DNA of 64,000 nt from CAZCFB01 sp964511535 (lineage in GTDB: Bacteria; Myxococcota_A; Polyangia; GCA-2747355; CAZCFB01), in the NCBI GenBank assembly GCA_964511535.1, contig CAZEFW010000009.1, forward strand, positions 42,666 through 106,665, in the 5' to 3' direction. The notes below the pieces were generated by a model. It was given only the letters and a program-made list of their open reading frames with translations. It was not told the origin of the DNA and did not search any database. How positions within the stretch are numbered: the first letter of the stretch is position 1; each line of letters begins with the position of its first letter. Made by a program: the position numbers and the translations under genes. Of this stretch, positions 27,677 to 35,844 are shown piece after piece.

Positions 27677-28959
27677 GCGGTTGTCTCCATCAGCCGAGCG
27701 TATACCCGCTCCACCCGATCGAACAGCCCCGCCCAGCCGAAGGCACGCGAGAGCCGCGCGCTGCCCTCGCCCGGCTCGTCCGGGCGCTGCCGGGCGCGCT
27801 TCAGCTGCAGCGCCATGGCGGCGGAGAGGCGGTCCGCGAACGGGCCCAGGCCCTGTGGCGCCGGGCGGTCCACCGCCTGCATGGGCGGCAAGCTGACCCG
27901 CTCGATGGCCCCTGCCCCGGCCAGCCCGTCGTCGGGCCAGCCCTGGATCGACGGCAGGTCGGTCACCACCACGCGGCACCCGGAGACCAGGGCCTCGAGG
28001 ATCACCAGCGGCAGCCCCTCGAAGAAGGAGGGGAGCACCAGCAGGTGGCACCCGCGCAGCAGCTGGGCCACCTGCGCCTGGGGCACGTGGCCCAGCAGCT
28101 GGACCGCGGGCGCCATGTGGCCGGCGCGCTGGCGCAGGGCGTCTGCCTCGGGATCGTCCCCGCCGCCCACCAGGTAGAGCGTGAAGTCGACGCCCTGAGC
28201 CCGCAGGCGCTCCGCGGCGTCGAGCAGCGAGCCGACCCCCTTGGACAGGCTCAGCTTGCCCACGTAGACCGCGCGCGCGCCGGTGGACTCGGGGGCCAGC
28301 GCCCTCTCCTCGGCGAAGCGGGAAAACTCCTCCGCCCGGGCCCCCTGGCCGGGGTGGAACAGGTCGGTGTTCACGGCGCCGCCGCTGACGATCACGCGCT
28401 CGGGGTCGAGCCCGAAGCGGCGCACCAGCTGCTCCTGCTGGGGCGGCGTCAGGGCCAGCACCCGGTCCACCTCCCGGGCGGCAGGGATCACCCGCTGGGC
28501 CAGGTGGGGCGCCAGGTCGAGCTGGCGCAGCTCGGTGCCGTGGCAGGACGTGACCATCGGCACGTCCGGCAGGGTGCGCCGGGCCAGGGCTGAGACCAGC
28601 CAGAGGTGGTTGGTGTGCATCACGTCCGGGCGCCAGGCAGCGGCGCGCTCCAGGGCCGCGGTGAAGGCGGCGGTGTACTGGTCGAGCTGGCCCTCGTCGA
28701 GGGTGGACCAGCGGCTCGACGGATAGGGCATGACATCGCTCATGCCGGGCAGCCGAAACGGCAGGCGGTCGGTGTCGAAGCGCACCAGCTCCAGCTGTCC
28801 GGGTGGGAGCGCGTCGAGGGCCACCTGCTGGTCCTGGTTGGCCGCGGCGAGCACGCGCTGCTCATGCCCGCGCCGGGCCGCCTCCCGCACCAGCGACTGC
28901 AGGTAGATTCCGGAGCCGGTCCGGTCAGGCAGCTGGGAGAGGACGTGCAGGATTCTCAT
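27673..28959 (-). CDS. Glycosyltransferase family 4 protein
   Basis: 428 residues with the GT-B fold of family 4: N-terminal acceptor domain (MRILHVLSQLPDRTGSGIY) and C-terminal donor domain with YVGKLSLSKGVGSLLDAAERL and the EX7E-type motif FFEGLPLVILEAL. It transfers a sugar from a nucleotide sugar to an unknown acceptor, probably an exopolysaccharide or lipid-linked glycan. It starts four bases after the VOC gene and is translationally coupled to the GGDEF gene. Confidence 0.9.
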   Translation of the reverse strand: MRILHVLSQLPDRTGSGIYLQSLVREAARRGHEQRVLAAANQDQQVALDALPPGQLELVRFDTDRLPFRLPGMSDVMPYPSSRWSTLDEGQLDQYTAAFTAALERAAAWRPDVMHTNHLWLVSALARRTLPDVPMVTSCHGTELRQLDLAPHLAQRVIPAAREVDRVLALTPPQQEQLVRRFGLDPERVIVSGGAVNTDLFHPGQGARAEEFSRFAEERALAPESTGARAVYVGKLSLSKGVGSLLDAAERLRAQGVDFTLYLVGGGDDPEADALRQRAGHMAPAVQLLGHVPQAQVAQLLRGCHLLVLPSFFEGLPLVILEALVSGCRVVVTDLPSIQGWPDDGLAGAGAIERVSLPPMQAVDRPAPQGLGPFADRLSAAMALQLKRARQRPDEPGEGSARLSRAFGWAGLFDRVERVYARLMETTA

Positions 28960-28963
28960 GAGC

Positions 28964-29335
28964 CTACGCGGCTTCCTTGTCCTCCTGGAACATGCCTATC
29001 TGGTTGCCCTCTGGATCCGTGGCGGTGAGGAACCAGCCCACGCCAGGGATGGCGGTCTTCTCACCCTGGATCGTGCCGCCCAGCGCGTCGATCTTGTCGG
29101 CGCTGGCGTCCAGGTCCTCCACCATGACGTAGATCCGCGTGCCCGGGTCGTCGTCGCCGCGCCGGGTCAGGCCGCCGCCCAGGGAGCCCGGCTCCGCGGA
29201 GGTCTGCACCAGCAAGTACTCGTCCTCCATGTTCGGCATCGGCACCAGCTTCCAGCCGAACAGGCCGGCGTAGAACTCCTTGGCCTTCTCCAGATCGTCG
29301 CAGGGGATCTCGAAGTGACAGATGGTGGCGTTCAT
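28964..29335 (-). CDS. VOC (glyoxalase-like) protein
   Basis: 123 residues with paired beta-alpha-beta-beta-beta modules (CHFEIPCDDLEKAKEFYAGL and TRIYVMVEDLDASADKI, ending GNQIGMF). Metal-ligand positions His7 and the late Glu (here Gln) are only partly kept, so the catalytic status is open. GAGGAGG precedes the ATG. First gene of the four-gene operon; likely roles are small-molecule binding or detoxification. Confidence 0.82.
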   Translation of the reverse strand: MNATICHFEIPCDDLEKAKEFYAGLFGWKLVPMPNMEDEYLLVQTSAEPGSLGGGLTRRGDDDPGTRIYVMVEDLDASADKIDALGGTIQGEKTAIPGVGWFLTATDPEGNQIGMFQEDKEAA

Positions 29336-29379
29336 GGGGCCTCCTCCTCGGGGGGGAATACTATCACTTGAGAGGCAAT

Positions 29380-29480
29380 GACAGAACGACGGAACGACGG
29401 AATGACGGAATGACGGAATGGGGGGGCAGGAGCGGGAGCGGGAGCGGGGGCGGGGGCGGGGGCGGGGGCGGGAACGGGGG
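29380..29480. repeat. Octamer GACGGAAT array followed by a GGGGGC hexamer array
   Basis: Five copies of an 8-bp unit (GACGGAAT and variants) at 29380-29420 are followed by GGGAGC/GGGGGC hexamers to 29480. The array fills the gap between the VOC gene and the 3' end of the beta-helix gene. Confidence 0.8.
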
Positions 29481-29494
29481 TTCTGTCAGAGCGT

Positions 29495-31906
29495 TCAGCT
29501 CCTCAGCGTCTCCGTCACGCAGCCGGAGCACTCCACCACGGTGATGGACGAAGCCGCGAGTTCATTGACTGCATCAGGCGTCAGGTTGTCGGGATCGTCC
29601 TGGTGCGCAGGGATAGCCTCGGCTGCGCCTCCGTATTCAAGATCGTGATCTGTGACGATGGGCCAGGATGAATCCAGGGGCATGCCGATATCAGCGCCGG
29701 TGTTCAACAGCTCCCGGTCATCCGGCTCATCGTACTCGACATGTGACAAGATCTCCCAGCTGGTGGAGGCGTCAGGGATTTCGGCAGGGCGCAGCAGATG
29801 CTCCCGGTCAACTTCCTCGATCAGCTCATCGAAGAACATGAGGCCGTCCTGGTCAAAATCTTCCTGCGGTGCCATGGCCGAGGTCAGCAGCTCGAAACGC
29901 TCCAGCCCGCTCTCCCGCACGGCCGGTTGTACTGGCGCGTCGTCGCCGTGCAGCAGAGGCTTCGTCAGCGCTCGCCTGCGCAGGATGCCCGGGTCGGTGC
30001 CCAGGAAGGGGAGGCGGTGTGCCCCATCCAGGAACGTGTCGATGATGAAGATCTTCTTGTCCTGAAATCCCTCATGGGTCCTTGCTACCGCATACAGATA
30101 GGTCCCGTCATGGGTCAACGCCCAGACCTTTTCAGCGGGCGGATAGATGCTCCCCAGCGGCTTGCCCTTCATGGACAACTTGACGAGCTCCCGCGTCGTG
30201 TCGTTGTTGAACCGGCACCAGAATCCCCTGGGCGGGGCTGCCGATAGTCCCGGAATTATGCACAGAGATCCAGTGATGTTGCCACCCGATACATTGATGA
30301 AGCCATCGTCAGGCAACTGAATGGTTTTGCCGTCCAGCCGTCCAGCCTTCGGAATGTCATACCGATAGATCCTCTTGCCGTCCTTGGAAGCCAGATAGAG
30401 CTGCTGGTTGGCGGCGTCGGAGGCGATGCTCTTGTAGTTCACGTCCTGCTTGACCGTGTAATACCCCACCGGGATCAGGTTGCCGTCGTATCGGACCGAG
30501 CCCTTCCAGTGCGGCGCGTGCACCAGCTCGTAACGAACCAGCCGAGCACCCTGGCCCGGCACGAAGACATTGGCCCAGTAGTAGCGCCCATCGAAAGTGA
30601 GCGCTTGCATCTGTGCCTGTGTCTTTCGGAGCTTCCCAATGCTTGAATCCCAGCCATACTCCTCATATTTCTCGACCAGGCCGACCCCCGGCTTCCGGCT
30701 CAGCCGGGCGAAACCACGGTAGTACCCGCGGCAGATGTACTGGCCATCAAATGCGATGGCCCAGGCAGGACCCAGGCCCTTTCCGATCCTGCCGACGACC
30801 TCCCTGGTCGCGTCCTTTTTTGCATAGACATACTGGAACAGGTCCCGCCCCTCGGTACCGGGCCGGTAGCCGAGCAGCTTCTTGTCCGGGATGGGAAACC
30901 CTCGGTTTACCGGCGCCTGCCGGGGACTGGCAGGAGGACCGGTAAAGGGTGTAAATGAGTTGGCATGGGCGCCAGCCGCGGCAGGATTAAACGATTCGAC
31001 ATTAAACGGCTTGTTCTTGAAAGCGGGATCATCGTTTCTACTCAGAATGACCAAATCCTTGCTTCCAGCAGTTACAAAATCATTTGAGCGAGCATAACCC
31101 CAGGCGTTATGTACACGCACCGGGTGGATACCGTCGAACCAGAGAAAGTGATTCCCGACAATCTTCAGTTGGTGAGCAGGGCTCCCGCTGAGGAAATTGA
31201 TCGCGACAGCGGCCTGAAAGAAGCTGTTGTTTTCAATTATGACACTCTTATTTTGCTTCTCCAGTGAAATCAGGCCATTGCCGACCTGGTAGAAGTAGCA
31301 GTTCCTTACCGTGACATTTGAGCCCTCACAGTACACGCCCTCGTCGTTGGACCAGCGAATGATGGAGTATGACAGGTCCAATTCACCCCGAAGGATCTGA
31401 ATGCAGAAATCGGACGTGTATTCAATGATTGCGCCTTCAATGTTAAGGACAGGGCCGTTGTACAGGCCAGGATCGAGGCCTTCTTCGAGTTCACCGTTGA
31501 TGCCGGCCCAGTCGCCGTTGATGCCCCGATTTTGCCCATTGATCTTCCTGGCGGAGGTAAACTTGACGAGTTTGTCCTTGTCTCCTTTTACCTCGAGCAC
31601 GCCAGCATTTGTTGGCTTCTTGCCAGGATGCACTCGGATGCCGGCTCGCGTATCCTGCTTGTAGTCAGTGTAGTGCGCGAAACGCAGCACTACACCTGGG
31701 TTGATCACGAGCTTTCCGCCGCCTCTCACCTCGATGCTCTTTTTGACATGGACTAGAGTGCCGTCAGGAATCCTGAGTTCCCCACCTGGCCTGATATCAA
31801 GGGTATCTTCCAGGATATATTCGCTGTCATCGTCCCATACGGTATACGGATCCGGTCCAGGGACCTTTTCGATGGTTGCTTCTTTGCCTGCAATTGTCCT
31901 TGCCAT
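29495..31906 (-). CDS. Large beta-helix / propeller protein with an EF-hand, no signal peptide
   Basis: 803 residues. The first 320 or so form a right-handed beta-helix (repeated short strands, e.g. GVYCEGSNVTVRNCYFYQVG). Residues about 380-650 look like a beta-propeller (FDGQYICRGYY, LTFDGRYYWANV, LTHDGTYLYAVA). Near residue 695 the loop DFDQDGLMFFDE is a complete EF-hand calcium site. The acidic C-terminus ends in VECSGCVTETLRS. No signal peptide or lipobox is present, which is odd for this fold. The gene is less GC-rich than its neighbours. An AAGGGG site precedes the ATG. Function unknown; surface or particle-associated structure is possible. Confidence 0.75.
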   Translation of the reverse strand: MARTIAGKEATIEKVPGPDPYTVWDDDSEYILEDTLDIRPGGELRIPDGTLVHVKKSIEVRGGGKLVINPGVVLRFAHYTDYKQDTRAGIRVHPGKKPTNAGVLEVKGDKDKLVKFTSARKINGQNRGINGDWAGINGELEEGLDPGLYNGPVLNIEGAIIEYTSDFCIQILRGELDLSYSIIRWSNDEGVYCEGSNVTVRNCYFYQVGNGLISLEKQNKSVIIENNSFFQAAVAINFLSGSPAHQLKIVGNHFLWFDGIHPVRVHNAWGYARSNDFVTAGSKDLVILSRNDDPAFKNKPFNVESFNPAAAGAHANSFTPFTGPPASPRQAPVNRGFPIPDKKLLGYRPGTEGRDLFQYVYAKKDATREVVGRIGKGLGPAWAIAFDGQYICRGYYRGFARLSRKPGVGLVEKYEEYGWDSSIGKLRKTQAQMQALTFDGRYYWANVFVPGQGARLVRYELVHAPHWKGSVRYDGNLIPVGYYTVKQDVNYKSIASDAANQQLYLASKDGKRIYRYDIPKAGRLDGKTIQLPDDGFINVSGGNITGSLCIIPGLSAAPPRGFWCRFNNDTTRELVKLSMKGKPLGSIYPPAEKVWALTHDGTYLYAVARTHEGFQDKKIFIIDTFLDGAHRLPFLGTDPGILRRRALTKPLLHGDDAPVQPAVRESGLERFELLTSAMAPQEDFDQDGLMFFDELIEEVDREHLLRPAEIPDASTSWEILSHVEYDEPDDRELLNTGADIGMPLDSSWPIVTDHDLEYGGAAEAIPAHQDDPDNLTPDAVNELAASSITVVECSGCVTETLRS

Positions 31907-32003
31907 CGTCCCCTTCCAGTGCCTGGTGGTCAGGCGCCAGTGAGCAGCATCTATTCAACGTTACATCGCGCCTGAGCTGTGCAACTTTTTCGTGTCTTTG
32001 AGA

Positions 32004-33617
32004 TCACGGCTCAGCAAACTTCCACAAGTAGAAGCTGTTGACGTTCTTGATTCCCTTTACATACTTCTTGCCGAAATAGGCTTCTCCTGAATAGTACCCT
32101 GTCATAAATACTCCATCTTTTGTGCGAACCATATTTCCCGTGGAATTCCAGTATCCTTGGACTCTTTCAATCCATTTCATCACTCCGAATTTTGAGGCTT
32201 TGATAATGGCGATTTCTCTTGGTGCCTGGGTTACGAACTTCTTCGTGCCGCACACGAAATGCGTGTTGTTCATGAAACCCAACTGTAGGTACACGTCACC
32301 AGACGGAGACAGGCCAATAGAACCGCCGCCGCCGCCGGCACCTTTTAAGAGCTGGCAAGGTTTGGCTGTCTTAAGAATCTTTCCTCCGGGGCCAACCTTG
32401 GCGAAATGTCCTGCCTCAGGCTGGATGTAGAGATTCCCGGCGCTGTCGAGCGCGCTGCTGGACCAATTGGTACCGGGGACCTTGGTGGCCCATATGTAGC
32501 TGCCCATGCAATCCAGCTTGGCCACGAATGCTGCCTTTGTCTTGTACGCAGGTGTGAACAACTTGTGTTTGCCAAAGCTCACCTGTCCCCAGAAATCGCC
32601 ATATGCATACACCGCACCTTTCCCATCCGCCTTTAGCGCACCAATAGTCGGACCTCCTTTTGCTGTTGCAAGCCAGAGGAATGTGCCGCTTGCATGAAGC
32701 TTAACAATATAGGTTCCGCCGGGGTGAACAAAGGAGCCAAAAACGGTCCCCGTATCTGCAGTCCCAGCCACCAGCACATTGTCGAAGGGATCCACCGCGA
32801 TGGAACTCGCCTCGTCATCCGACGGCAAGAAAAATGCTCCCATCCCCGCGCTCTCTGCCCAGAGCCACGCTCCCTTCGGACTCAGCTTGGCAATGAAAAG
32901 GTCAGAATTCGGGTATTTACGCCCTTTCAGCGTGTTCAGCGTTGCATTTCCAATCTTTAATTGCCCACTGAAAAATCCGACGATGTAGGTGTTCCCTTTG
33001 CTGTCCACGGCCATATCATTGATGATCGCGTACGACCCTTGTTGGACAATACCTTGCTGAGCCCAGATAGCCTTGCCCTTGCTGTCGAGCTTGACCACAA
33101 TCGTGGTCCACTGGGCCGGCAATCCAATCCACTTTCCACCGATATTGACCTGCTTGTACGCATAGCCTGCGATATAGATATTGCCCGCCTTGTCAGCCGC
33201 GACAATATCTCCACCAGCGTGGTCCGCCGTGAGCAGAAATCCCTTCGCCTTCGCCGCCGCGTCCGCCTGCTTCAGGTCCTTGCTCGCTCCCACCTTGTCC
33301 AGGACGAGCTTCTGATCCGGAGGTACATAGCAACCCAGCAGGTCGTAAGGCGACTTGTCTTTGGACATGTCCGCGGGGAGGTCCGGCGATGCATCTGGGC
33401 CCAGATCAGCAGCACCGAGGTCATCCACCCTCTGGTCGGGCCAGGCGTCCTGGTCGGCCCAGGCGTCCGGCGTCACCTTTCGATCAGCCACTGCAGACAG
33501 GTCAGGGACAGGCCGGGCGTCATCTGGGTGGACGGTGTGCCGATCGCATGCCGCCGTCTGGAGCACCATGGCCGCCATGGACGCCACCGCCACCAGCTTC
33601 TTCCTGCGTACTGTCAT
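32004..33617 (-). CDS. Beta-propeller lipoprotein (SBBP-like repeats)
   Basis: 537 residues. Signal peptide with lipobox TAAC, then an Asp/Pro-rich linker (PDAWADQDAWPDQ) of the kind seen in myxobacterial lipoproteins. The main body repeats blocks such as VVKLDSKGKAIWAQQ, MAVDSKGNTYIVG and IAKLSPKGAWLWAES, which match the SBBP beta-propeller type. A GGGAGG site fixes the ATG. Anchored outside the cytoplasm. It lies between the beta-helix gene and the four paralogues on the same strand; a functional link is inferred only from position. Confidence 0.85.
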   Translation of the reverse strand: MTVRRKKLVAVASMAAMVLQTAACDRHTVHPDDARPVPDLSAVADRKVTPDAWADQDAWPDQRVDDLGAADLGPDASPDLPADMSKDKSPYDLLGCYVPPDQKLVLDKVGASKDLKQADAAAKAKGFLLTADHAGGDIVAADKAGNIYIAGYAYKQVNIGGKWIGLPAQWTTIVVKLDSKGKAIWAQQGIVQQGSYAIINDMAVDSKGNTYIVGFFSGQLKIGNATLNTLKGRKYPNSDLFIAKLSPKGAWLWAESAGMGAFFLPSDDEASSIAVDPFDNVLVAGTADTGTVFGSFVHPGGTYIVKLHASGTFLWLATAKGGPTIGALKADGKGAVYAYGDFWGQVSFGKHKLFTPAYKTKAAFVAKLDCMGSYIWATKVPGTNWSSSALDSAGNLYIQPEAGHFAKVGPGGKILKTAKPCQLLKGAGGGGGSIGLSPSGDVYLQLGFMNNTHFVCGTKKFVTQAPREIAIIKASKFGVMKWIERVQGYWNSTGNMVRTKDGVFMTGYYSGEAYFGKKYVKGIKNVNSFYLWKFAEP

Positions 33618-33731
33618 CGCCTGGCCTCCCTGTCCGACCAGCCGCAGCCGGGCTTCATGTGCCGCTGGGCGGCACCCTGGACCCCACCAGAGATCGTTGC
33701 CTGCTCGACGGCGCCCGTCAACGCTTCCCGC

Positions 33732-34061
33732 TCAATTCTCCTTGGCGATGATGTACGCCGACAGCGTGGGCTGAGTCGAGATGCTGGAGCTGGCCTTGAA
33801 GCGCACGAAGCGCAGGAAGTTCTCCACCTCGGATATCTGGTTGCCGGTGGACGCGATATCGATGGTGCTGCCCAGGCTGGTGAAGGTGTCCTCGTCGTCC
33901 ACCGCCGAGTGCTCCAGCTGCAGGGTCTGGCTGGCGTTGGCCGCCACCTTGACGGCGACCTGCACCTGCAGCTTCTTGTAGCCCAGCAGGTCGTGGACCT
34001 CGCCCCGCTCGTCGCTGATGACGGTGCCGTCCTTGATGGCCGTGATGGCTCGGTTGTTCAT
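33732..34061 (-). CDS. Small beta-rich protein, paralogue A of four
   Basis: 109 residues. It shares with the next three genes the frame: NNRAITAIKDGTVISD, GEVHDLLGYKKLQVQV, KVAANASQTLQLEHSA, then FLRFVRFKASSSISTQPTL and a final AKE. The pattern of alternating hydrophobic residues suggests a small beta-sandwich. No signal peptide, cysteine or membrane segment. A strong GGAGGGG site precedes the ATG. The fold pattern resembles small phage or virion structural domains, but I cannot name a family. Confidence 0.75.
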   Translation of the reverse strand: MNNRAITAIKDGTVISDERGEVHDLLGYKKLQVQVAVKVAANASQTLQLEHSAVDDEDTFTSLGSTIDIASTGNQISEVENFLRFVRFKASSSISTQPTLSAYIIAKEN

Positions 34062-34099
34062 GTTCCCCTCCTAGAGACCTGATCAATGGTCCGGACCGA

Positions 34100-34204
34100 G
34101 CCAGGCGAAGCAACTGGAATCACTGGCGAGGCGCGAGGAGAGAGCTTGCTGGTGGCAAGCGACCGACGAGCAACAAAGCCAGTGATTTCAGAGGCGAGCC
34201 TGGC
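34100..34204. repeat. 105-bp imperfect inverted-repeat element between paralogues A and B
   Basis: GCCAGGC at 34100-34106 pairs with GCCTGGC at 34198-34204, and TGGAATCACTGGC (34115-34127) with GCCAGTGATTTCA (34178-34190). An inner AGCTTGC/GCAAGC pair is also visible. The right arm contains the stop codon and last codons of paralogue B. It looks like a small mobile palindrome without coding capacity. Confidence 0.6.
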
Positions 34205-34562
34205 GACGGGAGGACTGTTGGTCAGGTCTCTTGTACTGCTTGGCGATGACACCCACCGACAGGATCGGCTGGGTGGAAATGCTCGAGCTGGCCACCATGC
34301 GCACGTAGCGCAAAAACGACGAGTAGCTGTTGACCACGTTGCCCACCGAGTCCAGGGCGTAGGTCGGGCCCAGGTCCTCGAACGCTTCGGCCTCGTTGAC
34401 CGCGGCGTGCTGCAGCTGGATGGTCTGGCTGGCGTTGGACGCCACCTTGACCTTCACCTCCACCTGCAACCGGCTGTAGTGCAGCAGGTCGAGCACCTCG
34501 CCCTTGCTGTCGCTGACCACGGTGCCGTTTTTAAGCAGGTTGATCACCTTGTTGTCTGCCAT
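34188..34562 (-). CDS. Small beta-rich protein, paralogue B with an altered C-terminus
   Basis: 124 residues, same frame as its sisters (NKVINLLKNGTVVSD, KVASNASQTIQLQHAA, FLRYVRMVASSSISTQPIL). Where the others stop after AKE plus one residue, B continues QYKRPDQQSSRRQARL. These extra residues are encoded by the right arm of the inverted-repeat element at 34100-34204, so insertion of that element has replaced the original stop. AAAGGAG precedes the ATG. Confidence 0.75.
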   Translation of the reverse strand: MADNKVINLLKNGTVVSDSKGEVLDLLHYSRLQVEVKVKVASNASQTIQLQHAAVNEAEAFEDLGPTYALDSVGNVVNSYSSFLRYVRMVASSSISTQPILSVGVIAKQYKRPDQQSSRRQARL

Positions 34563-34598
34563 GGCTCTCTCCTTTGCTGTGGGGCTTCGGGCCCGCGG

Positions 34599-34928
34599 TC
34601 AGCGCTCCTTGGCCACCAGGTAGACCGACAGGGTCGGCTGGGTGGAGATGGAGCCGCTGGCCTCGAAGCGCACGTAGCGCAGGAAGTTCTCGTAGTTCTG
34701 CGTCTTGTTGCCGGTGGAGGCGATGTCCAGCGTGGTGCCCAGGTCCTCGAAGGCGCCGTCCTCGTTGAAGGCAGAGTGCTGGATCTGGATGGTCTGGCTG
34801 GCGTTGGCCGCCACCTTGACATGCACGTGGATGAAGAACTTGCCGTAGGAGCCGAGGTCCACGACCTCGCCCCTGGCGTCGCTTACCACCGTGCCGTCCT
34901 TGATCAGGGTGATCACCTTGTTTTTCAT
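34599..34928 (-). CDS. Small beta-rich protein, paralogue C of four
   Basis: 109 residues: NKVITLIKDGTVVSD, GEVVDLGSYGKFFIHV, KVAANASQTIQIQHSA, FLRYVRFEASGSISTQPTL, ending VAKER. Closest in overall pattern to A and D. An AAAGAGGGG site precedes the ATG. It lies 36 bases upstream of B. No known domain; the tandem copies imply dosage or heteromeric assembly. Confidence 0.75.
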   Translation of the reverse strand: MKNKVITLIKDGTVVSDARGEVVDLGSYGKFFIHVHVKVAANASQTIQIQHSAFNEDGAFEDLGTTLDIASTGNKTQNYENFLRYVRFEASGSISTQPTLSVYLVAKER

Positions 34929-34984
34929 TTTCTTCCCCTCTTTGCTTGTTTCTTCTGGTTGGTGGTCGATACCGGCGCCGCCCT

Positions 34985-35317
34985 TCAGTCCTCCTTGGCC
35001 ATCACCGCGATGGACAGGGTGGGCTGGGTGGTGATGCTGCCGCTCGCCTTGAGCCGCACGTAGCGCAGGAACTCGTCGTACGATTTGATCTGGTTGCCAA
35101 CGGAGGCGATGTCGAAGGTGGTGCCGAGGTCGATGAACGCGTCGGCCTCGTTGACGGCCGAGTGCTGCAGCTGCAGCGTCTGGCCGCTGTTGGCCGCCAC
35201 CTTGACCTGCACCTGCACCTGCATGGTCTTGTAGTGCAGCAGGTCGAGCACCTCTCCCGTCTCGTCTGTGATCATGGTCCCGTCCCTCATCAGGATGTTC
35301 GAGCTGTTGTCTGCCAC
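34985..35317 (-). CDS. Small beta-rich protein, paralogue D, first of four
   Basis: 110 residues from a GTG at 35317 with a GGAGGGAGCG site. The N-terminus then matches B (ADNSSNILMRDGTMITD) and the rest follows the family (GEVLDLLHYKTMQVQV, KVAANSGQTLQLQHSA, FLRYVRLKASGSITTQPTL, AKED). A longer in-frame reading upstream to 35743 is rejected: it runs through low-complexity repeats. Probably the first gene of the paralogue operon. Confidence 0.75.
   Translation of the reverse strand: MADNSSNILMRDGTMITDETGEVLDLLHYKTMQVQVQVKVAANSGQTLQLQHSAVNEADAFIDLGTTFDIASVGNQIKSYDEFLRYVRLKASGSITTQPTLSIAVMAKED

Positions 35318-35844
<527 letters not shown>

Noticed and set aside
34100..34204. Integron attC site
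   Set aside because: No R/L box core sites and no integrase; the arms are simple inverted repeats.
29495..35317. Prophage or tailocin block
   Set aside because: The small beta-rich paralogues look vaguely virion-like, but there is no terminase, portal, sheath, tube or lysis gene.
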